DNA of 11,906 nt, from positions 1-11,906 of the forward strand of contig CAJMRN010000059.1 of assembly GCA_905215815.1 (NCBI GenBank), written 5' to 3'. This DNA is from an uncultured bacterium. Its GTDB lineage: Bacteria > Actinomycetota > Coriobacteriia > Coriobacteriales > Coriobacteriaceae. The position numbers and the translations under genes were made by a program. This document shows positions 6,141 through 11,906 of this stretch, in pieces (the first letter of the stretch is position 1; every line of letters begins with the position of its first letter). Under the pieces are notes generated by a model. That model was not told where the DNA came from. It was given only the letters and a program-made list of their open reading frames with translations, and did no database searches.

Positions 6141-7226
6141 ATGAACGACGCGAACGAGCTCATCTCATTTATCGCGTCGATGTCGGGGGAGGGCAACCTT
6201 CGCGTCGAGGAAAACCTTGGCGAGGGGTATGTCCGCCTCCGCGTTTCGGAGGCCGAGCGCCGTCAGGCCAAGCATGACATTCAGCATGTAGAGGACATTG
6301 TCATCGAGATGCTGCGTAATGCTCGCGATGCCGGAGCCGATAAGGTCTATCTCGCCACGACCAAGGAGGAGGGTGTTCGCACCCTCCTCTTCCTGGATAA
6401 CGGTTCGGGTGTGCCGCAGGACATGCAGGAGCGTATCTTCGATGCCCGTGTCACCTCCAAGCTTGAGAGCATGAAAATGGACCGTTGGGGTGTTCACGGT
6501 CGTGGTATGGCGCTGTTCTCTATCAAGCAGAACACGGATGAGGCACGCGTTGTTACATCGGGCGTCGATTTGGGTTCTGCGTTTAAGGTGTGCGTTGCCA
6601 CCGATCGCTTGAGCGAGCGCGCCGACCAGTCGAGCTGGCCTCAGGCGGTTAAAGACGAAGACGGTCGCTATGTATGCGCTCGTGGACCCCATAACATCAT
6701 TCGCGCAGCGTGCGAGTTTGCCCTTGAGGAGCTGCGTGGCTGCGATGTGTATCTGGGCTCTCCGTCCGAGATCGCTGCGACCCTGTACGCTCAGGCTTCG
6801 AGCCGTCTCGATACGTCGCGCTTGCTCTTTATCGATGACGAGTGCGAGCTTCCGGTTATCGATCGTTTGGGCCTTGCCTCTGATGCCGAGGACTTTATCC
6901 GGATCTGCTCCGGGCTGGGTCTCGAGATGTCCGAGCGCACTGCCCACCGTATTCTGTCGGGACAGATTAAGCCCGTCCGCGGCGTGACCGCGCGTCTGCT
7001 GCGCGAGCGCGATTCCACCTCGCATGCGCCGGCTCCCGTCGATCTTGCCAAGGACCGTCGAGGCCTTCGCATCGCCAAGGATGACATGGCGCAGTTTTCG
7101 CGTGCTGTCGAGCGTGACTTTAACGACCTTGCCGCCCGGTATTACCTCAATCTGTGCGGCGACCCTAAGATTCGCGTTTCGCGTGATCGCATCACGGTGA
7201 CGTTCGATCTTGCCAAAGAGGAATAA
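6141..7226 (+). CDS. Uncharacterised GHKL-family (MutL/Hsp90-like) ATPase
   Basis: I cannot give this 361-residue protein a specific function. It clearly carries a GHKL ATP-binding fold: the N-box EMLRNARDAGA at 56-66 (E56, N60, D63), the G1 box LDNGSGVP at 85-92, a TSK motif at 105-107 and the G2 lid GVHGRGMALFSI at 117-128. The spacing and the TSK before the lid resemble MutL, Hsp90 and MORC ATPases rather than sensor kinases; no histidine-kinase phosphoacceptor domain or membrane segment is seen. The remaining ~210 residues match nothing I recognise. Within them, about 258-290 (LEMSERTAHRILSGQI core) has a helix-turn-helix-like rhythm, and the end (ARYYLNLCGDPKIRVSRDRITVTFDL) looks like a helix followed by a beta hairpin. 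The ATG is one base after the rny stop with no good ribosome binding site, implying translational coupling to rny. spoVS follows. A role in RNA or DNA transactions with RNase Y and SpoVS is inference. Confidence 0.85.
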   Translation: MNDANELISFIASMSGEGNLRVEENLGEGYVRLRVSEAERRQAKHDIQHVEDIVIEMLRNARDAGADKVYLATTKEEGVRTLLFLDNGSGVPQDMQERIFDARVTSKLESMKMDRWGVHGRGMALFSIKQNTDEARVVTSGVDLGSAFKVCVATDRLSERADQSSWPQAVKDEDGRYVCARGPHNIIRAACEFALEELRGCDVYLGSPSEIAATLYAQASSRLDTSRLLFIDDECELPVIDRLGLASDAEDFIRICSGLGLEMSERTAHRILSGQIKPVRGVTARLLRERDSTSHAPAPVDLAKDRRGLRIAKDDMAQFSRAVERDFNDLAARYYLNLCGDPKIRVSRDRITVTFDLAKEE

Positions 7227-7230
7227 AATC

Positions 7231-7259
7231 TTTACCGAGTCCGCTCGGTACGATACAGT
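7231..7259 (+). promoter_or_regulatory. Candidate spoVS promoter with inverted repeat in spacer
   Basis: TTTACC (7231-7236) and TACAGT (7254-7259) are separated by 17 bp; each matches its consensus at about four of six positions. A perfect 7-bp inverted repeat TACCGAG-TCCG-CTCGGTA (7233-7250) covers the -35 and most of the spacer. It may be an operator or, since it begins only 7 nt after the ATPase stop, an RNA stem-loop marking the end of the rny transcript; it lacks a T-tail. Confidence 0.4.
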
Positions 7260-7300
7260 TATTGCAGTTAAAACGTACTTTTAAACGCAGGAGTTTCTTC

Positions 7301-7618
7301 ATGGATTGCCTGAAGGTATCAAGCAAATCATCGCCCGCGTCCGTTGCCGGCGCCATTGCCGGCATGGTCAAAGATGGCGTCCCCGTCAACATTCAATGCG
7401 TCGGCGCTGGCGCCGTCAACCAGGCCATCAAGGCCGTCGCCATTGCGCGCGGCTTTCTGATTCCGACCGGCTTCGATGTCTCCTGCGCGCCGGTGTTCTC
7501 CGACATTCTCATTAACGGGGAGTCGCGCACGGCAATTCGTCTCTCTATCTACGTTCACCAGATTAATCGGGCTGCTATGGATAACGTCGTCATGGACGAC
7601 GTTAAGCCTGTTGCGTAA
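7301..7618 (+). CDS. spoVS: Stage V sporulation protein S (SpoVS family)
   Basis: SpoVS is a small, highly conserved protein with an Alba-like fold, thought to bind nucleic acid; in Bacillus it is needed for spore coat assembly and progression past stage V, but the family also occurs in non-sporulating bacteria. The match is very strong: LKVSSKSSPASVAGAIAG at the N-terminus, VGAGAVNQAIKAVAIARGF centrally and INGESRTAIRLSI near the end. The protein is 105 residues, about 19 longer than Bacillus SpoVS (86) because of a C-terminal tail from about YVHQINRAAM. ATG 7301 is supported by AGGAG seven bases upstream; an in-frame TTG at 7262 has none. It follows the rny-ATPase pair by 74 bp and precedes miaB by 65 bp, recalling the rny-ymdB-spoVS and spoVS-miaB orders of Firmicutes. 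Confidence 0.95.
   Translation: MDCLKVSSKSSPASVAGAIAGMVKDGVPVNIQCVGAGAVNQAIKAVAIARGFLIPTGFDVSCAPVFSDILINGESRTAIRLSIYVHQINRAAMDNVVMDDVKPVA
7582..7604 (+). repeat. Perfect 10-bp inverted repeat inside the 3' end of spoVS
   Basis: TAACGTCGTC and GACGACGTTA flank a 3-nt ATG loop, 12 nt before the spoVS stop. It lies entirely in codons of the non-conserved C-terminal tail (reading DNVVMDDVK). No T-run follows, so it is not a standard terminator; it could stabilise or block decay of the 3' end of the spoVS message, or be coincidental. Confidence 0.6.
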
Positions 7619-7683
7619 GCGAGCCATCTGCACGCTCGTAGCACCTATGCGCCCCGTCGATACCATCGTTAGGATGTAAGCTC

Positions 7684-9054
7684 ATGGACCAGCGTTCCGT
7701 ACGCGATATTCTTGCCGGTAAAACCTACTTTATCCGCACATTCGGCTGCCAGATGAACCAGCACGACTCCGAGCGCGTGAGTGGCCTGCTCGATTCGTTT
7801 GGCTGTCTTATGGCGCTCGATCCCGAGCATGCCGATATTGTCGTGTTCATGACGTGCTGCGTTCGCGAGGCTGCCGATACGCGCCTCTATGGTCAGTGCA
7901 ATTCCTGCAAGAGCCTTCCTCCTTCGCCTTCGGGTAAGCGCGTGGTCGCCGTGGGCGGCTGTATCGCCCAGCGCGATGGCGAGGGCTTGCTCACCAACGT
8001 CGATAACGTCAACGTCATTTTTGGTACCCATTCCATTGCTCACGTGGCCGAGCTCATTGCCGAGGCATTTTTGGATGGCAAGCGCCATATCCGCACGAAT
8101 GAGCACGAGGATACCGACGCCATGAGTATGCCGTGGCATCGCGAGACGCAGTATCACGCATGGGTGCCCATCATGACGGGCTGCAACAACTTTTGTACGT
8201 ACTGCATCGTGCCATACGTCCGTGGTCGCGAGAAGAGCCGTCCATTCGAAGAGATTGTCGACGAGGTGACCGGGCTCGTGCGTCAGGGCGTGCGCGAGAT
8301 TACGCTTCTGGGCCAAAACGTGAACTCCTACGGTCGCGATCTCTTTGGCAAGCCGCGCTTTGCCGACTTGCTGCGCGCGGTGGGCGATACAGGCGTCGAG
8401 CGTATTTTCTTTACCTCTTCGCATCCTAAGGATCTGCTGCCTGAGACCATTGACGCCATGGCCGAGACACCTGCCGTCATGCCGCAGCTCCACCTGGCCG
8501 TTCAGTCGGGTTCCACGCGCATCCTTAAAGAGATGAATCGTCGTTATACGCGCGAGGATTATCTGGGTCTGGTCGATCGTATTCGTAACCGTATGCCCGA
8601 TATTGCGCTTTCGACCGACATCATCGTGGGCTTCCCGGGCGAGACCGAGGAAGACTTTGAGCAGACTCTCTCGCTTGCCGAGACGGTGCGCTATGCCCAG
8701 GCCTACACGTTTATTTACTCCAAGCGCGCTGGTACCCCGGCAGCTGAAATTTATGATCCCACCCCGCATGAGGTTATCCTTGAGCGCTTTAACCGTCTGG
8801 TCAAGGTTATCGAGACGACGGCACACGAGTATAACCAGGGCGAGCTTCACACCGTGGTGCCTGCGCTCATTGAGGGTACGAGCAAGAAGAATGACGCTGT
8901 CCTTCTGGGCAAGAGTCCCAAGAACCAGACGGTGCATGCGCCGATTCCTGCTGGCTATAGCATCGATCAACTTATCGGCAAAATCGTCGACGTCGATGTT
9001 GATGTCGCCAAGACGTGGTATCTGTCTGGCTCCGTCGTGGGCGAGCCTCGATAA
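7684..9054 (+). CDS. miaB: tRNA-2-methylthio-N6-dimethylallyladenosine synthase MiaB
   Basis: MiaB adds a methylthio group to i6A37 of tRNAs that read UNN codons, completing ms2i6A. The 456-residue protein has the UPF0004 domain with auxiliary-cluster cysteines at C22 (TFGCQMNQ), C58 (MTCCVRE) and C93 (GGCIAQ), the radical-SAM motif CNNFCTYC at 167-174, and the MiaB-type LGQNVNSYG. A TRAM domain occupies roughly the last 65 residues. Two oddities: the family's usual NTC is MTC here, and an extra CNSC pair sits at 72-75 between the auxiliary cysteines. The ATG at 7684 has AGGA nine bases upstream. Its stop overlaps the miaA start by one base, and MiaA supplies its i6A substrate. The rimO gene at the left of the window is its paralogue. 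Confidence 0.96.
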   Translation: MDQRSVRDILAGKTYFIRTFGCQMNQHDSERVSGLLDSFGCLMALDPEHADIVVFMTCCVREAADTRLYGQCNSCKSLPPSPSGKRVVAVGGCIAQRDGEGLLTNVDNVNVIFGTHSIAHVAELIAEAFLDGKRHIRTNEHEDTDAMSMPWHRETQYHAWVPIMTGCNNFCTYCIVPYVRGREKSRPFEEIVDEVTGLVRQGVREITLLGQNVNSYGRDLFGKPRFADLLRAVGDTGVERIFFTSSHPKDLLPETIDAMAETPAVMPQLHLAVQSGSTRILKEMNRRYTREDYLGLVDRIRNRMPDIALSTDIIVGFPGETEEDFEQTLSLAETVRYAQAYTFIYSKRAGTPAAEIYDPTPHEVILERFNRLVKVIETTAHEYNQGELHTVVPALIEGTSKKNDAVLLGKSPKNQTVHAPIPAGYSIDQLIGKIVDVDVDVAKTWYLSGSVVGEPR

Positions 9055-9992
9055 TGATCTCTCCCGGTGCAAGCCTTTCTGCCGTAGCGATTGTCGGTCC
9101 GACGGCGGTTGGCAAGAGCGATGTTGCCGACCGCCTCGCTGCTCGTCTGTCGTCTGAAGTGTTGTCTTGTGACGCGATGCAAATCTACCGCGGTATGGAC
9201 ATTGGTACGGCCAAGATGATGCCCGAGGAGTGCTCGGTGCCTCTGCGCCTTGTCGATATCGTGGATCCGGGCGTCGCGTATTCAGCTGCGCTCTATCAGA
9301 CGGATGCCCGGGCGCATATCGAGCGTTTGCTTGGCGAGCAACGTCTTCCGGTCTTTTGCGGCGGTACGGGCCTGTATCTCAAGGCTGCACTCGATGAAAT
9401 GGATTTTCCTTCGGGTGATCTCGAGGACGAACGTCGCGCGGGCTACCAGGAGCTTGCCGAGCGCATTGGTGAGGAGGCACTGCATGCTCTGCTTGCCGAG
9501 CGCGACCCCGAATCGGCTGCCGTGATTCATCCCCATAACGTGCGTCGTGTGATTCGTGCGCTCGAGATGCACGATGACGGTGTGTCGTATGCCCAGCAGA
9601 AGTCGAAATTCAGCATCCCGCGCGAGCGTTATCATGCCTTGTGGTTTGGTCTGACGCGTAGCCGTGAAGTGCTCTATGAGCGCATTAACATGCGTGTCGA
9701 CCTTATGTTTGAGCAGGGGCTGGTTGATGAGGTCCGTGGCCTTATGGACCAGGGCTTGGGTGATGCGCTCACGTCGATGCAGGCAATCGGTTACAAAGAG
9801 ATTATTGATGCCTTGCGAGGCACTATTTCCATGGATGAGGCCCGCGATCTTATCAAGATGCGCTCACGTCGCTATGCCAAGCGCCAGCTTTCCTGGTTTA
9901 AGCGTGACGATCGCATCGTGTGGTTTGATATGGATGAGTTTACGATCGATGAGGTCGTTGATGATATTTACCGTCGCATCGAGGCTGCCTAA
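9054..9992 (+). CDS. miaA: tRNA dimethylallyltransferase MiaA
   Basis: MiaA transfers a dimethylallyl group from dimethylallyl diphosphate to A37 of UNN-reading tRNAs, forming i6A for MiaB. The 312-residue protein is full length: P-loop GPTAVGKS at 15-22, the substrate motif SCDAMQIYRGMDIGTAK at 38-54 (D40 being the expected catalytic aspartate), VDIVDPGVAYS, CGGTGLYLKA, and HNVRRVIRALE in the insertion region, ending with the TRRYAKRQLSWFKRD-like segment (here SRRYAKRQLSWFKRD). The ATG overlaps the miaB stop in TAATG, and its own stop overlaps the hflX start the same way. There is no strong ribosome binding site, so coupled translation is likely. A GTG at 9015 in frame would overlap miaB by about 40 bases and is not needed for the family match. 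Confidence 0.96.
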   Translation: MISPGASLSAVAIVGPTAVGKSDVADRLAARLSSEVLSCDAMQIYRGMDIGTAKMMPEECSVPLRLVDIVDPGVAYSAALYQTDARAHIERLLGEQRLPVFCGGTGLYLKAALDEMDFPSGDLEDERRAGYQELAERIGEEALHALLAERDPESAAVIHPHNVRRVIRALEMHDDGVSYAQQKSKFSIPRERYHALWFGLTRSREVLYERINMRVDLMFEQGLVDEVRGLMDQGLGDALTSMQAIGYKEIIDALRGTISMDEARDLIKMRSRRYAKRQLSWFKRDDRIVWFDMDEFTIDEVVDDIYRRIEAA

Positions 9993-11281
9993 TGGCTCGT
10001 TTCCCTTTGGTCCCCACGGCGCCTGAACCTGAGCGCGCCATCTTGGTTGGTGTTGAGTGGCGCGATAACGCCTGGCCGCTCGACCGTTCGCTCGACGAGC
10101 TCGAGCGTCTCGCCCACACTGCTGGAGCTCAATGCGTGGCACGCTTGTCACAGCGCCTGGTCAAACCCTATCCCAAATCGTTTATCGGCTCCGGAAAGGT
10201 CGAGGAGCTGTGCGGTTTGGTGCATCGCATGGATGCGGATGTCGTTATCTTCGACGACGACCTGACGCCCTCACAGCAGTCCTATCTTGAGAAAGCCGTG
10301 GGCGAACCGGTTAAGATTATTGACCGTACGGCGTTGATTTTGGATATCTTTGGCCTGCATGCCCAGACGCGTGAGGGCCGCTTACAGGTTCAGCTGGCAC
10401 AGTTGCAGTATCTGTTGCCTCGTCTGCGAGGTATGTGGAGCCATCTTGCCAAGGAGCAGACGCGTGGCGGCATTGGATCGCGTTTTGGTCAGGGCGAAAG
10501 CCAGCTCGAGGTCGACCGTCGCCTGATTCGCAATAAGATCGCAGCTCTTCGACGCGAACTGAAACAGATTGAACAGCGTCGCGACGTGCAATCGAAAAGC
10601 CGTATTGAATCGCCGGCGTTTCGCGTGGCGTTGGCTGGCTACACCAATGCCGGTAAGTCGACGCTGCTTAATCGATTGACGGGATCCACAGTACTTTCGC
10701 AGGATAAGCTGTTTGCCACACTCGATCCCACGACGCGCTCGTACCGTTTGCCCGGTGGCCGTGGCATGACGATCACCGATACCGTTGGCTTTATTCAAAA
10801 ACTGCCCCATGGCCTGGTCGACGCTTTCAAATCTACGCTTTCCGAGGTGCTCGGCGCCGATTTGATTCTTAAAGTCGTGGATGCTTCCGATGAGGATTAC
10901 GAGCGTCAGCTCGAGGCGGTTGATCGTGTCCTTGACGAGATTGGTGCCGGTGAGCGCCTAACGCTTACCGTGTTCAATAAAATTGATCTGCTCGATGGCG
11001 TTGATCGCTTGAGCTTCCGTCGGCGCTATCCCGAGGCGGTGCTGTTCTCGGCTCAGACGGGTGAGGGTCTTGATGACTTAGTCGACCGCATCGCTCGTGA
11101 AGCGGCCGCTACAGATGTGTTGCTCTCGGCCGATATCCCGTATCGAGAGGGCGCGTTAATCACGCTTGTGCACGAACAGGGAACCCTTCTGCACGAGGAA
11201 TACCTCGAAGATGGCGTTCGTATTGTGGCAAAGCTTCCGGCCCGTATCGCACCGCGTCTCGAGCGTTACCGAACAGAGTAA
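9992..11281 (+). CDS. hflX: Ribosome-associated GTPase HflX
   Basis: HflX is a GTPase that binds the 50S subunit and splits stalled or hibernating 70S ribosomes, notably under heat or antibiotic stress. The 429-residue protein has the N-terminal HflX domain (ERAILVGVEW at 14-23, KSFIGSGKVEEL at 62-73, DDDLTPSQQ at 88-96), the GLHAQTREGRLQVQLAQLQY linker, and the glycine-rich RGGIGSRFGQGE at 158-169. The GTPase domain follows: G1 GYTNAGKS 216-223, G3 DTVG 263-266, G4 NKID 329-332 and G5 SAQTGEG 353-359. It begins inside the miaA stop codon (TAATG). miaA-hflX adjacency is common in bacteria, often with hfq, which is absent here. Its 3' end overlaps a convergent membrane acyltransferase gene by 16 bp. 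Confidence 0.96.
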   Translation: MARFPLVPTAPEPERAILVGVEWRDNAWPLDRSLDELERLAHTAGAQCVARLSQRLVKPYPKSFIGSGKVEELCGLVHRMDADVVIFDDDLTPSQQSYLEKAVGEPVKIIDRTALILDIFGLHAQTREGRLQVQLAQLQYLLPRLRGMWSHLAKEQTRGGIGSRFGQGESQLEVDRRLIRNKIAALRRELKQIEQRRDVQSKSRIESPAFRVALAGYTNAGKSTLLNRLTGSTVLSQDKLFATLDPTTRSYRLPGGRGMTITDTVGFIQKLPHGLVDAFKSTLSEVLGADLILKVVDASDEDYERQLEAVDRVLDEIGAGERLTLTVFNKIDLLDGVDRLSFRRRYPEAVLFSAQTGEGLDDLVDRIAREAAATDVLLSADIPYREGALITLVHEQGTLLHEEYLEDGVRIVAKLPARIAPRLERYRTE

Positions 11282-11906
11282 ATCAGCTCCAGCACGCCTA
11301 AGATAACGGGTTGATGAAGCAGGTAGAACGGCAGCGCATGGCGTCCGAGGCTTGCGAGCATCGGGATGGGATTCTCATAGGCCCATGCTGGCGCTTCAAG
11401 GTTTGCTTTTTGTGCCGTGCGGGCGGCAAAGTAGCCTGCGAGGTACATAAATAAGAAGGGTATGAGCGGATAGTAATCACCGGAGACAAAGTCTGGACCT
11501 GGGAATCCCAGCCAAGCTAGATAGGGGATTGGGTAGACCGCTTTAGGAATGCTCCAGGTACAGGCAAAGAGTATGAGGCAAATTGTTATACCCCATACTG
11601 TCGGCACCCTATCGAGAACCGGGCGCGCGAGTGCAACAATGGCGGTGCACGCCGCCATGCAGAAAATGATGCCGAAGTTCACCGAGTCATCGACTGAGAC
11701 AAGCGTCGTTGCGATCCATACAACTAAAGCGGCGGCGGCATATTTGGCGGCACGCTTGATGTTGTTGCGCGAGAGGGTGCACATCCAGCCGGCAATAAAC
11801 AAAAATACCCAACTGATGCTGGCACGCCAAATGTCCTGGAAGATGGTCTGGGGTAGTGTCGAGAAAGTTGGTGTAGAGCCCGATCCGAACCGAGTCGGCC
11901 CGGCGT
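11266..11906 (-). CDS. HGSNAT/DUF1624-type membrane acyltransferase, N-terminus beyond window edge
   Basis: The frame is open on the minus strand from the right edge (first full codon at 11904) to the stop at 11266-11268, about 212 codons. It encodes a multi-pass membrane protein with about five to six hydrophobic segments in this part. Features shared with the bacterial heparan-alpha-glucosaminide N-acetyltransferase catalytic-domain family are the IWRASISWVFLFIAG helix, YLAWLGFPGPDFVSGDYYPL followed by a FLFMYLAGY helix, and a C-terminal GRHALPFYLLHQPVI. Such proteins are predicted to move acyl groups across the membrane onto sugars or cell-surface glycans; the substrate here is unknown. 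The missing part should hold the RG/H-containing first helices. No in-frame ATG is a better start; the codon at 11802 is TTG and the family match continues upstream of it. Transcription converges on hflX with a 16-bp overlap. Confidence 0.8.
   Translation of the reverse strand, partial: AGPTRFGSGSTPTFSTLPQTIFQDIWRASISWVFLFIAGWMCTLSRNNIKRAAKYAAAALVVWIATTLVSVDDSVNFGIIFCMAACTAIVALARPVLDRVPTVWGITICLILFACTWSIPKAVYPIPYLAWLGFPGPDFVSGDYYPLIPFLFMYLAGYFAARTAQKANLEAPAWAYENPIPMLASLGRHALPFYLLHQPVILGVLELIYSVR

Noticed and set aside
4472..6196. 574-codon open frame on the minus strand opposite rny
   Set aside because: It mirrors RNase Y, whose domains are unmistakable on the plus strand. Long antisense frames are expected in GC-rich coding DNA, and the predicted protein is repetitive in L, D and G with no recognisable domain.
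7619..7683. Separate miaB promoter in the spoVS-miaB gap
   Set aside because: TAGGAT near 7670 resembles the rny -10, but no -35 lies 16-18 bp upstream and it overlaps the ribosome binding site; cotranscription from spoVS is simpler.
9015..9053. Upstream GTG start for miaA inside miaB
   Set aside because: The added residues do not resemble MiaA, and the TAATG-coupled ATG at 9054 gives normal family length.
7669..9072. 467-codon open frame on the minus strand opposite miaB
   Set aside because: It is antisense to a clear full-length MiaB and shows no domain or ribosome binding site.
1..11906. Mobile element, CRISPR, phage or defence island
   Set aside because: No transposase, integrase, spaced repeat array or base-composition break is visible; the content and order are core-genome.

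Overview
This window reads as a chromosomal housekeeping segment of a GC-rich actinobacterium of the class Coriobacteriia, most like Collinsella. That assignment is inferred from codon choice, protein flavour and gene order (rimO-pgsA-cinA-recA-recX-rny-spoVS-miaB-miaA-hflX); no marker gene such as 16S rRNA is present. I see no mobile element, CRISPR array, tRNA or rRNA.

Bases 2-2221 hold a tight run of three plus-strand genes with 6-9 nt gaps: the C-terminal three quarters of rimO (cut by the left edge), pgsA, and a stand-alone CinA C-terminal domain (NMN amidohydrolase, pncC type). A 10-bp stem-loop follows. A GT-rich gap of about 255 bp ends in a very clear recA promoter whose spacer contains a Gram-positive type LexA (SOS) box. 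recA and recX follow 11 nt apart.

A second gap (4332-4588) carries a strong promoter and a leader of about 160 nt with two hairpins in front of rny (RNase Y). One nucleotide after rny starts a gene for an uncharacterised GHKL ATPase with MutL/Hsp90-like ATP-binding motifs. It is followed by spoVS behind its own candidate promoter with an inverted repeat in the spacer.

The last plus-strand block is miaB-miaA-hflX, in which each stop overlaps the next start by one base (TAATG). miaA and miaB are the successive enzymes that make ms2i6A in tRNA. hflX, a ribosome-splitting GTPase, completes the translation-quality theme. At the right edge a minus-strand, multi-pass membrane acyltransferase of the HGSNAT/DUF1624 type converges on hflX and overlaps its 3' end by 16 bp; its N-terminus lies outside the window.

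The most interesting item is the RNase Y / GHKL ATPase / SpoVS neighbourhood. It may be an RNA- or nucleic-acid-related module whose middle member has, to my knowledge, no assigned function. Most other genes are ordinary core genes.
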